NCBI GenBank assembly: GCA_035499415.1
Contig: DATJYV010000079.1
Coordinates: forward strand, 1 to 36,431
Direction of reading: 5' to 3'
Length of the DNA: 36,431 nucleotides
From: DATJYV01 sp035499415
Lineage (GTDB): Bacteria > Bacteroidota > Ignavibacteria > UBA10030
A program made the translations under genes and the position numbers. Shown one piece after another: positions 14,866 to 23,198 of this stretch; position 1 is the stretch's first letter; each line of letters begins with the position of its first letter. The notes below the pieces were generated by a model that was given only the letters and a program-made list of their open reading frames with translations, searched no databases and had not been told where the DNA came from.

Positions 14866-17124
14866 ATGGAAAAGTCACTGGTCATCGTCGAGTCTCCCTC
14901 CAAGGCGAAGACGATCAATAAATATCTGGGAAAGGCATACGATGTGGAAGCGTCGGTGGGCCACATCAAAAACCTCCCAAAAAGCAAGTTGAGCGTCGAC
15001 GTCGACAAGGGCTTTGAAGTCGTATATGAGACGATTGACGGCAAGCAGGACGTCCTGGAGCGGCTCCGTCACAAAGCCGCCAAAGCGAAGACGGTCTTCA
15101 TTGCCACAGACCCGGACCGTGAAGGGGAGGCAATAGCCGCCCACATTGCGGACGAAGTCCACGATGTCAACAAGGATATCAAGCGCGTCCTGTTCCACGA
15201 GATCACGGCCGAGGGCATTCAGGAGGGAATGTCGCATCCGAAACGGATCGATGAGTCGCTCGTGATGTCGCAACAAGCCCGGCGGGCGATGGACCGGATC
15301 GTCGGCTACAAAGTGAGCCCATTCGTCTGGAAAACGGTCTACTACGGCCTCTCGGCCGGACGCGTGCAATCGGTCGCGGTGCGGCTTATTTGCGAGCGCG
15401 AGGAAGCCATTCGCGGCTTTGTGCCCGTGGAGTACTGGTCGATCACCGGCGAGTTCCTCACGTCGGCGGGTGAAAAATTTCTGGCGAAGCTGACGAAGGT
15501 TGCCGGCAGCGATCCCCGGATTCCCGACGAGACCACGGCAAAAGGGTACATCTCCAGCATCCGGGAGCAGCGATATGCGGTCTCTGCCGTCGAGCGCCGT
15601 CCGGTCAAGCGAAATCCCCCTCCGCCCTTCATCACAAGCACGTTGCAGCAGGAAGCGGCCCGGCGGCTCCGTTTCTCTGCCAAGCGGACCATGATGCTCG
15701 CCCAAAAACTGTATGAGGGGGTCGAACTGGGCGAGGAAGGGTTGACGGGTCTCGTGACTTATATGCGGACGGACTCAACGCGGCTGAGCGAGGAGGCGGT
15801 TACGCACGTTCGCGAGTATATCTACGGGAACTACGGCAAGGAGTATCTCCCCAAGGAACCCCGGATGTTCAAGAAAGGGAAGGCGTCGCAGGATGCGCAT
15901 GAAGCGATCCGGCCGACATCGATCAAGCATCCGCCGAAATCGGTCAGAAAGTATCTGGACAAGGATATGTTCGCGCTCTACGAACTGATCTGGAACAGGT
16001 TCGTCGCGTGTCAGATGTCCGCCGCGCAGTTCGAGCAGATCTCGGTCGATGTGACGGGAGGCGATTATCTCTTCCGTGCGACCGACCAATCGTCGACCTT
16101 CCGCGGCTTTCTGCAGGTATACGACGACCTGGCGGAAGAGTCTTCCCCCGAGACGGAAGACGCGGACCCCATTTCAAAGATCCCTGCGTCGCTCGCAGAA
16201 GGGCAATCGACGTCGCTGAACGACCTCATCCCGCGCCAGCACTTTACGAAACCCCCCGCGCGTTTCACGGAAAGCAGTCTCGTCAAGGAGCTCGAATCGC
16301 TCGGGATCGGACGTCCGAGTACCTATGCCCTCATCGTGAGCACGGTGATCGACCGGAAGTATGTTGAGCAGAAGGAGAGAAAGCTGTACGCAACAGAATT
16401 GGGCATGCAGGTGAATAAATTGCTGACGAAGCATTTTCCCGAGATTTTCAACGTCCGGTTCACCGCGCAGATGGAAGAGGAGCTCGACACGATCGCTTCG
16501 GGAAAACAGGACTATTTGAGTGTGATGAAGGATTTTTACGAACCGTTCCATCATGCCGTCGAGAAGGCGTCGAGCGCCGCCTCCAACATCAAGAAGTCGC
16601 TGCAGGAGGCAACCAAGGAAGTGTGCGAGCTGTGCGGAAAGCCGATGGTGATCAAATGGGGAAGGAACGGGAGGTTCATGGCCTGCACCGGATATCCGTC
16701 ATGCAAGAACACGAAACCCCTCGCGGAAGACCAGGAGAAGCATCAACACATCATCGGCGGAAAGTGCGAACTCTGCGGAGGGGACATGGTCGTGAAAGGA
16801 GGGAGATTCGGCACGTTCCTCGGCTGCTCGAACTATCCCACATGCAAGAATACGAAGCCGATCTCGATGGGCATCAAATGTCCGAAGTGCAAGGAGGGAG
16901 ACCTGGTCGAGCGAAAGACCAAAAAAGGGAAACGGACATTCTATGGTTGCTCGCGCTATCCATCATGCGACTTCGCTTCGTGGGATAAGCCGGTGAACCG
17001 CCAATGTCCGTCGTGCGGAAATCCGTACGTGGTTGTGAAGTACTCCCAGGCGAAGGGTGAGTACCACATTTGCCCCGCATGCAAGAACGAACTCGTCAAG
17101 GAGGAGGTTGCCATTCCGGCATAA
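14866..17124 (+). CDS. topA: DNA topoisomerase I
   Basis: Type IA topoisomerase that relaxes negative supercoils. The 752-residue protein starts with a TOPRIM domain (residues 4-114; VIVESPSKAKTI and TDPDREGEAIA with the metal-binding acidic residues). The active-site tyrosine is Tyr299 in GLVTYMRTDSTR. The catalytic core ends near residue 580. The C-terminal part holds three four-cysteine zinc ribbons of the topoisomerase type (CELCGKPM ... CTGYPSC, CELCGGDM ... CSNYPTC, CPKCKEGD ... CSRYPSC) and a final CPSC ... CPAC finger. It lies between smg and a tyrosine recombinase gene, with 13 bases before the latter. Confidence 0.97.
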   Translation: MEKSLVIVESPSKAKTINKYLGKAYDVEASVGHIKNLPKSKLSVDVDKGFEVVYETIDGKQDVLERLRHKAAKAKTVFIATDPDREGEAIAAHIADEVHDVNKDIKRVLFHEITAEGIQEGMSHPKRIDESLVMSQQARRAMDRIVGYKVSPFVWKTVYYGLSAGRVQSVAVRLICEREEAIRGFVPVEYWSITGEFLTSAGEKFLAKLTKVAGSDPRIPDETTAKGYISSIREQRYAVSAVERRPVKRNPPPPFITSTLQQEAARRLRFSAKRTMMLAQKLYEGVELGEEGLTGLVTYMRTDSTRLSEEAVTHVREYIYGNYGKEYLPKEPRMFKKGKASQDAHEAIRPTSIKHPPKSVRKYLDKDMFALYELIWNRFVACQMSAAQFEQISVDVTGGDYLFRATDQSSTFRGFLQVYDDLAEESSPETEDADPISKIPASLAEGQSTSLNDLIPRQHFTKPPARFTESSLVKELESLGIGRPSTYALIVSTVIDRKYVEQKERKLYATELGMQVNKLLTKHFPEIFNVRFTAQMEEELDTIASGKQDYLSVMKDFYEPFHHAVEKASSAASNIKKSLQEATKEVCELCGKPMVIKWGRNGRFMACTGYPSCKNTKPLAEDQEKHQHIIGGKCELCGGDMVVKGGRFGTFLGCSNYPTCKNTKPISMGIKCPKCKEGDLVERKTKKGKRTFYGCSRYPSCDFASWDKPVNRQCPSCGNPYVVVKYSQAKGEYHICPACKNELVKEEVAIPA

Positions 17125-17137
17125 GCCCCTCCGTTTC

Positions 17138-18013
17138 ATGCACGAACTTCTCCTGACATATCTCCGGTATCTCTCGGCCGAGCGTAACTACTCGCAACGT
17201 ACCATCCAGTCGTACGAAACCGACCTCGAGTCGTTCGTATCGTTTCTGGAGCAGCGCCAGCTTCCGTCTTTCAACGCCGTCCGGAAGCAGGAGTTGCGGG
17301 AGTACATCGGACTCCTGTACGACGGCGGATACAAGAAGCGCACGATCTCCCGCAAAATTGCTTCGCTCCGGTCGCTCTATCGGTATTTGAAAAAAGCGGG
17401 CCACATCGCATCCAACCCGACGCTCCGTCTCGTCTCGCCCAGGTCTGAGCGCCTCCTGCCGCAGTATATCGACGAGGAGACGATGATGAAAGTACTCGCG
17501 ACTCCCGACGGAGACACCGTCGAGGGAATGCGAGACCGTGCCGTCCTGGAATTGCTCTACAGCACCGGCATGCGGCGGGGCGAGCTCCTCGGACTGACGG
17601 TCGGCGCGGTCATGCGCGAGAAAGGGATCGTGAAGGTCCGGGGAAAAGGGAACAAGGAACGAATCCTTCCGGTCGGCCGGAAGGCGTTGGACTCCGTCGG
17701 GCAGTATCTCCGGGCGCGCGGAACCGTGTCCGGATCCGCACCGTTGTTCGTCGCGCGCAACGGCGGTCCGCTCTACGCTCAGGCCGTGGGGCGCATCGTG
17801 GGAAAGTACATCGCGCGCGTTTCCGACGTGGAAAAGAAGAGCCCCCACACGATTCGCCATTCGTTCGCGACGCATCTCCTGGATCGCGGCGCAGACCTCC
17901 GGTCGGTCAAGGAACTTCTCGGTCACGAGAGCCTCTCCACAACACAGGTCTACACGCACGTTTCCCGTTCCCATCTCAAAAAAGCATATGACGCCGCCCA
18001 CCCAAAAGCATAA
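17138..18013 (+). CDS. xerC: Site-specific tyrosine recombinase XerC/XerD family
   Basis: Resolves chromosome dimers at dif during division. The 291-residue length and architecture match Xer proteins: an N-terminal SAM-like core-binding domain (residues 1-90) and a C-terminal catalytic domain with the full R-K-H-R-H-Y set: Arg146 (TGMRRGEL), Lys170 (VRGKGNKE), His237 and Arg240 (HTIRHSFATHLL), His263 (LGHES) and the nucleophile Tyr272 (TTQVYTHVS). The frame opens inside topA, but the ATG at 17138 gives the conserved beginning, so it is chosen. XerC and XerD cannot be separated safely by eye. No dif site was found in the window. Confidence 0.9.
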   Translation: MHELLLTYLRYLSAERNYSQRTIQSYETDLESFVSFLEQRQLPSFNAVRKQELREYIGLLYDGGYKKRTISRKIASLRSLYRYLKKAGHIASNPTLRLVSPRSERLLPQYIDEETMMKVLATPDGDTVEGMRDRAVLELLYSTGMRRGELLGLTVGAVMREKGIVKVRGKGNKERILPVGRKALDSVGQYLRARGTVSGSAPLFVARNGGPLYAQAVGRIVGKYIARVSDVEKKSPHTIRHSFATHLLDRGADLRSVKELLGHESLSTTQVYTHVSRSHLKKAYDAAHPKA

Positions 18014-18055
18014 CGACAGTCGTCTGCACTTCATCTTCCCCGCAGGAGTTTGACG

Positions 18056-18388
18056 ATGCGCGTCCGGCTGACATCCCGTCATTTCAAAGCGCAGGATGCG
18101 CTTCACGAATACGCGCGACAGGCGGTCGATTCGCTTTCGAAGTACTACGACGGCATCCTGAGCGCGGATGTCGTCCTCAGCCATGAGAATTCGAGGCGCA
18201 GTCTGAAAGTTGCAGAGCTGAAGGTATCCGTTTATGGCGCTGTGCTCACCGGCATCGCCAAGTCCGACGAGTTTATGAAGTCAATGGACCAGGCGGCCGA
18301 GAAGGTGCTCGTCCAGCTGAAAAAATACAAGGAACGCCTTCATCATAAAGACCGCCGGGTGGTTCGTTCCCTCAGGTTGAAGGTCTGA
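18056..18388 (+). CDS. hpf: Ribosome hibernation-promoting factor, short form
   Basis: Binds the small ribosomal subunit and stabilises inactive ribosomes in stationary phase. The 110-residue protein has only the beta-alpha-beta-beta-beta-alpha core (MRVRLTSRHFKAQDALHEYA ... ADVVLSHENSRRSLKVAE) and lacks the dimerisation tail of long HPF. CAGGAG (18042-18047) lies 8 bases before the ATG at 18056, favouring this start over TTG 18050. It is followed 18 bases later by hprK. In Proteobacteria hpf is grouped with rpoN, ptsN and hprK; here only hpf-hprK remain. Confidence 0.92.
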   Translation: MRVRLTSRHFKAQDALHEYARQAVDSLSKYYDGILSADVVLSHENSRRSLKVAELKVSVYGAVLTGIAKSDEFMKSMDQAAEKVLVQLKKYKERLHHKDRRVVRSLRLKV

Positions 18389-18406
18389 AGAAAGGGCCGG
18401 ACGACA

Positions 18407-19414
18407 ATGGCACTCGACCATCCGAAGGAAGCGCGAAAAAAGAGCATCACGGTCGGCTTTCTGTTTGAAGCCCTCCGGGAGCGGCTGAAGCTCGAGTCGC
18501 GGAACGGAGAGGTGGGATTTGAGAAACAGATCCGGGATAAGAACATCCATCGCCCCGGCCTCGCACTCGCCGGCTATGTCGAGCTCTTCACGTACGACCG
18601 GGTGCAGGTTTTCGGGAACACGGAGATCCGCTACCTGAGCCATCTCAGCCTTCGCGAGCGGCTCAAGGCGTTCGAGACTATTTTCCAGTTCAACCTTCCC
18701 TGCATCATCGTCACAAACGGAAATTCCCTGGACGATGAACTCGTGTCGATTGCGACGGACCACGCAGTCTCCATCCTCCAAACCCCGTTCGAGTCGACGA
18801 AGTTTCTCTACTTCCTGAGTGATTTCCTCGATGACCAATTCGCCCCGCAGACGGCCGTCCATGGGTCTTTCATCGACGTCTATGGTATCGGGGTGCTGCT
18901 CACCGGGAGGTCCGGCATCGGGAAGAGCGAGATCGCGCTCGACCTGATCGAGAGGGGCCACCGCCTTGTCGCCGACGACGTCGTTATGATCACGCGAAAG
19001 GGGGAGGGAATACTCATGGGGTCCGGTTCTGACGTCGTGAAGCATTTCATGGAGATCCGCGGGCTGGGGCTGATCGACGTGCGGTCGATCTTCGGCATTC
19101 GGTCCATTCGCTTTCAGAAACGGGTCGAGCTGATCGTAGAACTGCAGGAATGGCGGCAGGACGTCGAGTACACGCGAACGGGTCTCGACCACGTGAACCT
19201 GAACCTGCTCGGCGTGGACATCCCCCATATAAAACTCCCCATCTTCCCGGGCAAGAACATCACGGTCATCGTGGAAGTGATCGCGCTGGATTATCTTCTC
19301 AAGCATTACGGTTACGACGCCCCGAAGGAATTCACCAAGCGGCTTGACGCCGCAATCGCAGAAAAATCGAAGGGGAAGCGGGTGATCGACTATTTCGAGC
19401 ACGACTTCGAGTAG
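18407..19414 (+). CDS. hprK: HPr kinase/phosphorylase
   Basis: Phosphorylates and dephosphorylates a Ser residue of HPr, linking carbon or energy status to regulation. The 335-residue protein has the N-terminal DRTGG-like domain and the kinase domain. The catalytic His lies in VHGSFIDVYG, the Walker A loop is GRSGIGKSE (residues 167-175), and the family signature is MEIRGLGLIDVRSIFG. The C-terminal FPGKNITVIVEV is also typical. The stop codon TAG shares its last base with the first base of a repeat element (19414-19735). No HPr or EI genes are visible nearby. Confidence 0.95.
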   Translation: MALDHPKEARKKSITVGFLFEALRERLKLESRNGEVGFEKQIRDKNIHRPGLALAGYVELFTYDRVQVFGNTEIRYLSHLSLRERLKAFETIFQFNLPCIIVTNGNSLDDELVSIATDHAVSILQTPFESTKFLYFLSDFLDDQFAPQTAVHGSFIDVYGIGVLLTGRSGIGKSEIALDLIERGHRLVADDVVMITRKGEGILMGSGSDVVKHFMEIRGLGLIDVRSIFGIRSIRFQKRVELIVELQEWRQDVEYTRTGLDHVNLNLLGVDIPHIKLPIFPGKNITVIVEVIALDYLLKHYGYDAPKEFTKRLDAAIAEKSKGKRVIDYFEHDFE

Positions 19415-19735
19415 AAGCTATCTCAAAAACCCGGATCGCGTCACCCTGAACTTTGGGCCGAAGGCCCATCAGCCTCTGGCTGAGTTTCAGCGTCTGACTT
19501 AATCCAAATGAATAATGCTCAGGAGGTCAGATTCCGAAACGAGTTCGGAATGACGGTAGCTTCTTGAGTCCAGAACCAAAGGGTAACCGTCACCCTGAAC
19601 TCTGGACCGAAGGCGCATCAGCCTCTGGCTGAGTTTCAGGGTCTGATTTGCCCGGGAAATGAGATGCTGAAACCGCGTAACGAAGCACGGGGAACGCAAG
19701 TTCAGCATGACGGCAGCTATATTTGAGACAGCTTC
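19414..19735 (+). repeat. Family B MITE-like element with 14-bp inverted ends
   Basis: A 322-bp non-coding element bounded by GAAGCTATCTCAAA (19414-19427) and TTTGAGACAGCTTC (19722-19735), inverted repeats with one mismatch in 14. Its interior contains the module GTCACCCTGAAC ... TTTCAGNGTCTGA twice in direct orientation (19440-19497 and 19589-19646, offset 149 bp), plus ATTCCGAA-ACGAG-TTCGGAAT (19531-19551) and an ATGCTGAA ... TTCAGCAT pair (19664-19708). It has no open gene and so is a non-autonomous element. It sits directly on the hprK stop codon and ends 18 bp before the next promoter. No clear target duplication was seen. Confidence 0.75.
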
Positions 19736-19752
19736 TCGTCAACATTGTGTTC

Positions 19753-19781
19753 TTGACAAACCTTCAAATATTTCCTATTTT
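19753..19781 (+). promoter_or_regulatory. Promoter for the M23 peptidase gene
   Basis: TTGACA (19753-19758), 17-bp spacer, TATTTT (19776-19781), 44 bases before the ATG at 19825. It is placed just beyond the right end of the repeat element. Confidence 0.6.
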
Positions 19782-19824
19782 CCCGAACCTTTTTACGAAG
19801 AACCCTTTTATTTGATATGATTTC

Positions 19825-20772
19825 ATGAAGCGATTCTCGCTCTATTATTACACCCACGACAGTCTCGTCCTGCGCCGGCTCCCGTGGGGCAGGTCTCGCT
19901 TCGTGGCCTTGGGGCTCGTCGGCGGGGTGTGCCTCTTGTATGGTGTGATGGAAGTCAACCAGAGGTATGGCGACGTGCTGGGGTTGGGGATGATTCGGAC
20001 GGACCTGGTTCAGAACGAGAACCGCATTCTCAAGGAGCAGTTGCAGCTGGCGAACATCCATGTTTCGGGTCTCGAAAAGAAACTTGCGGCGCTCAACGAA
20101 GATGCCAACGGCGTGCGCCTGATGGTCGACCTTCCAAAGATTGACGAGGACGTACGGCGTGCCGGTATCGGCGGTACGGACACGCGGATCGATTTTTCGT
20201 CTTCGACGGATGTCAACGACCTTCTGAACGGACTGCGGAGCAATATTACGCGAACAGAAAAAGAGCTGGAGCTGCAGGCGGCGAGCTACCGCGAAGTTGC
20301 TACGACGTTTGAGAAGAACAAGGATCGATATCGCCACCTGCCCGCCATCAAGCCGATGGAGGGATATTATTCGCGAAACGGATTCGGCCTCCGGCTGCAT
20401 CCGATCCTTCATATTTATATGCCGCACGAGGGGATCGACATCGCAAACGACGTCGGGACGCCCGTCTATGCCACGGCCGACGGCGTCGTGCGATTTTCGG
20501 GTCGCGATGCCGGCTATGGCATTTCGGTTCTCCTGGACCACGGCTACTCCTACAAGACGCGTTACGCCCATCTTTCAAAGTCCCTGGTTCGCGAGGGGCA
20601 GACCGTCCATCGGGGAGATATGATTGCGCGTTCCGGCAATACCGGACTCTCGACGGGTCCGCATCTTCATTACGAAGTACGGTTAAACGGCATTCCGCAG
20701 GAGCCGCTGAATTATTTCTTTGACGATATCAACTATCAAAAATACAAAGCTCAGGATCAGCCGGCAGACTGA
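19825..20772 (+). CDS. M23 family (LytM-type) metallopeptidase, membrane-anchored
   Basis: Putative peptidoglycan-directed protein. The N-terminal ~20 residues are basic and aromatic, followed by one membrane segment (about residues 26-42), then a coiled-coil region (about 55-175, with NENRILKEQLQLANIHVSGL). The C-terminal LytM domain (about 195-305) has the zinc motif HEGIDIAND (His and Asp ligands) and HLHYEV with the remaining His ligands. The complete zinc set suggests an active endopeptidase, not an EnvC-type activator, although coiled coil plus LytM is also the EnvC/NlpD architecture. 315 residues. It has its own promoter. Confidence 0.88.
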   Translation: MKRFSLYYYTHDSLVLRRLPWGRSRFVALGLVGGVCLLYGVMEVNQRYGDVLGLGMIRTDLVQNENRILKEQLQLANIHVSGLEKKLAALNEDANGVRLMVDLPKIDEDVRRAGIGGTDTRIDFSSSTDVNDLLNGLRSNITRTEKELELQAASYREVATTFEKNKDRYRHLPAIKPMEGYYSRNGFGLRLHPILHIYMPHEGIDIANDVGTPVYATADGVVRFSGRDAGYGISVLLDHGYSYKTRYAHLSKSLVREGQTVHRGDMIARSGNTGLSTGPHLHYEVRLNGIPQEPLNYFFDDINYQKYKAQDQPAD

Positions 20773-20819
20773 ATCGGTCTCTTGGACCGGGACCAGGAAG
20801 CCCGAGGAGCGTCACCACG

Positions 20820-21044
20820 ATGATTTGGACAATCGAGCTGGCGTCGTATCTCGATGATGCGCCGTGGCCAGCAACGAAAGAAGAGTTGATCGACTATGCT
20901 GTTCGCACCGGGGCTCCCACGCAGGTTATTCAGAACCTCGAGGAGCTGGAAGACACGGATGAACCCTACGAGAGCATCGAGGAGATCTGGCCCGATTACC
21001 CGACGGACGAGGACTTTTTTTTCGAAGACGACAAGGAATACTGA
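20820..21044 (+). CDS. DUF2795 domain protein
   Basis: A 74-residue acidic protein. The first ~55 residues (ASYLDDAPWPATKEELIDYAVRTG, then QVIQNLEELEDTDEPYESIE) match the small DUF2795 helical domain. The C-terminus is extremely acidic and aromatic (DEDFFFEDDKEY). Function unknown. It starts 47 bases after the M23 gene and is followed by the terminator at 21109, so it probably ends that transcription unit. Confidence 0.82.
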   Translation: MIWTIELASYLDDAPWPATKEELIDYAVRTGAPTQVIQNLEELEDTDEPYESIEEIWPDYPTDEDFFFEDDKEY

Positions 21045-21108
21045 ACTCGATTTTCCGCGTTAGGCCGATTCTGCCTTGCAGCAGCATTTCCGCAGATGCT
21101 TCCGACTG

Positions 21109-21137
21109 CCCAGCACTCGAATGCTGGGTTTTTTTTT
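21109..21137 (+). terminator. Rho-independent terminator
   Basis: CCCAGCA (21109-21115), loop CTCGAA, TGCTGGG (21122-21128), then nine T residues. The stem is perfect. It lies only 12 bases before the ATG of the next gene, so it may also act as an attenuator for that gene. An upstream AGCAT (21083-21087) could pair with the ATGCT of the 3' arm as a competing structure. Confidence 0.88.
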
Positions 21138-21149
21138 ATCGAGCTTTCC

Positions 21150-23189
21150 ATGCGTTCATTAGGTCTCGCCTTCCTGCTGACCGGCGCGCTTACGCTCTCC
21201 AGTACGGCCCAGGAAGACCTGCACACCTTTGAGGTCGGAAGCATCCGTATCGAGGGGAACGAGACGCTTGGAACGGCTGAAATACTCGACGTCATGCACA
21301 CGCGGCCGACGCCGTGGTGGTTCTGGAAGTTCATTTACCGCGATGTCAGCGAGGGAATGGGGCAGGAGCCGCAATATTTTAACCCGCTCGAGTTCGCTTC
21401 GGACTACACCCAGGTCAAGGACCTCTATCGCGCGCGCGGGTTCTACCACGCATCCGTCGATACTTCGGTGAGCATCGACGCAGATGCGCAGATGGTGAAC
21501 CTCCTTGTGCGGATCGTCGAAGGTCCGCGGTCTTATGTCGATACCCTCGAGTACCGCGGACTCGCGGGCATGCCGGGGGACTTGCTGGAGGACATTCGCA
21601 CCAATCAAATTCTGAAACTGCATCAGCCATTCATTGCGGCTAACGTCGACGCGGAGGTCGCACGGGTCATCCGGCTCTTCGCCAACAACGGATATGTGAA
21701 TGCCCGCGTCGATACGCCCATCGTCGCGACGGGATACGCGTCGTCAAACAACTTCTCCGTCATTCTGTCCTTCAATCCCGGACGCCGGTATGTGTTCGGC
21801 GATATCTCGCTCCATCAGGACACCGCCTCGACCGAGCTGATTGATACATCGGTCGTCCTCCGGCACCTCGACTATGTCAAAGGGGATTTCTACAGCGAAT
21901 CAAAAAAGACGGACAGTGAACGAAACTTGAATCGTCTGGGCATTTTTGAGTCATCGAGGATCGAAAACAGGATCCCCGCCGCGGCGGCGAACGACTTGGA
22001 AATCCCGACGACCGTCCGCGTGCGCCCGAGGCCATTCCAGGAACTAACGCCGGAAGTGGGTGTCAACGACCAGGATAACGCCCTGAACGTTTTGGCCGGG
22101 CTCGGCTATAACAACCGCAATTTTCTTGGAGGCGCCCGAAGCTTCGGCCTCCATGCGCAATACAGTCTGCAATCCATCGGAAATGCACGGCTGAACAATC
22201 TCTTCACGAATCAGGGCCTGCAGGATAGCACGCTGGTCTCGAAGCTCGAGTTTTCGATGCAGCTGCTTCAACCGTACTTCATCAACAACAAGACGACGAT
22301 TGGCGGCACTCTCTCCTACACCCTGGACAAGCAACCCGCGTTCTATTCTCCCGTCTTTGATACAAGGGTCACCGTCACGGCACAAACGGCGACGTACACA
22401 CAGGCGATCGTGGACTGGGACCTCCGCCGCGAAGACCCGACAAGTGTGACCACCCAGCAGAGTCTCGAGCGCATTGAGAACTACACCCGGCAGTTCAACT
22501 CCATCCTTACTTTCACGCTCCAGCGCGACAAGAGGAACGACCTCTTCTCGCCATCCGAGGGCTTCTTTCATTCGGCTTCAATTCAGGAAGCCGGCATCCT
22601 CCCCCGAATTTTCGGCGGCTTGTTCGGCTCCGACATACCGTACGCCCAATACATCAAGGTTTCGGGGGTCGGACAGTGGTACTGGGATCCCAGCGGCCGC
22701 CGGACCTGGATTTGGGCGTTCCGCCTGCGTGGAGGGGGTGCCTGGCTTTACGGCCATTCGCCGGCCGACCTGCCCTTTACCGAGAAGTTCTACGTCGGAG
22801 GGAGCGGCAGTGTCCGGGGATGGCAAACCCGCGAGCTCGGCGCCGTGCCGTTCCCCGACCTCGGAGGAAATGCGCTGCTCGAAAGCAGTCTCGAGGGACG
22901 CTGGAACCTTCTTCGCGGTGCCGGAAAGTTTCTTGCCCTGGATCTTGAAAAATTCTCGGTCGTCTTTTTTCTCGACGATGGAAATATCTGGACGGAGCCG
23001 AGACGCATCCGTCTTTCCGAGGTCGCGCTGGCCGGAGGGTTCGGCTTGCGCTACGACACCGTCGCAGGTCCGATCCGCATCGATTTCGGGACGAAGGTGT
23101 ACGACCCTTCGGCCCCCGTGGGGGAACAATGGATCACCGACCGCTCGACGAGCCTCATCGTTCACTTCGGAGTCGGCCATGCATTCTGA
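21150..23189 (+). CDS. Omp85-family outer membrane protein (BamA/TamA-like)
   Basis: Outer-membrane beta-barrel protein for insertion of other outer-membrane proteins. The start is the ATG at 21150, which gives a clean signal peptide (MRSLGLAFLLTGALTLSSTAQ); the upstream in-frame ATG at 21096 would translate the terminator hairpin. About three POTRA-like domains follow (FEVGSIRIEGNETLGTAEI; VDTLEYRGL; YVFGDISLHQD), then a 16-strand-type barrel from about residue 300. The GGSGSVRGW motif is the conserved VRG(F/W) loop, and the protein ends in the aromatic strand IVHFGVGHAF. At 679 residues with few POTRA domains it may be a TamA-like or secondary homologue and not the main BamA. Confidence 0.88.
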   Translation: MRSLGLAFLLTGALTLSSTAQEDLHTFEVGSIRIEGNETLGTAEILDVMHTRPTPWWFWKFIYRDVSEGMGQEPQYFNPLEFASDYTQVKDLYRARGFYHASVDTSVSIDADAQMVNLLVRIVEGPRSYVDTLEYRGLAGMPGDLLEDIRTNQILKLHQPFIAANVDAEVARVIRLFANNGYVNARVDTPIVATGYASSNNFSVILSFNPGRRYVFGDISLHQDTASTELIDTSVVLRHLDYVKGDFYSESKKTDSERNLNRLGIFESSRIENRIPAAAANDLEIPTTVRVRPRPFQELTPEVGVNDQDNALNVLAGLGYNNRNFLGGARSFGLHAQYSLQSIGNARLNNLFTNQGLQDSTLVSKLEFSMQLLQPYFINNKTTIGGTLSYTLDKQPAFYSPVFDTRVTVTAQTATYTQAIVDWDLRREDPTSVTTQQSLERIENYTRQFNSILTFTLQRDKRNDLFSPSEGFFHSASIQEAGILPRIFGGLFGSDIPYAQYIKVSGVGQWYWDPSGRRTWIWAFRLRGGGAWLYGHSPADLPFTEKFYVGGSGSVRGWQTRELGAVPFPDLGGNALLESSLEGRWNLLRGAGKFLALDLEKFSVVFFLDDGNIWTEPRRIRLSEVALAGGFGLRYDTVAGPIRIDFGTKVYDPSAPVGEQWITDRSTSLIVHFGVGHAF

Positions 23190-23198
23190 CGGGAGGCG

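Noticed and set aside
17138..18013. Tyrosine recombinase as an integrase of a mobile element
   Set aside because: Length, sequence motifs and the topA-hpf neighbourhood fit the housekeeping Xer type; no attachment sites or phage genes are nearby.
19440..19646. Possible CRISPR array from the repeated ~58-base units
   Set aside because: Only two units, each internally palindromic with multiple arms, with no regular spacer pattern and no cas gene; they are modules of a MITE-like element.
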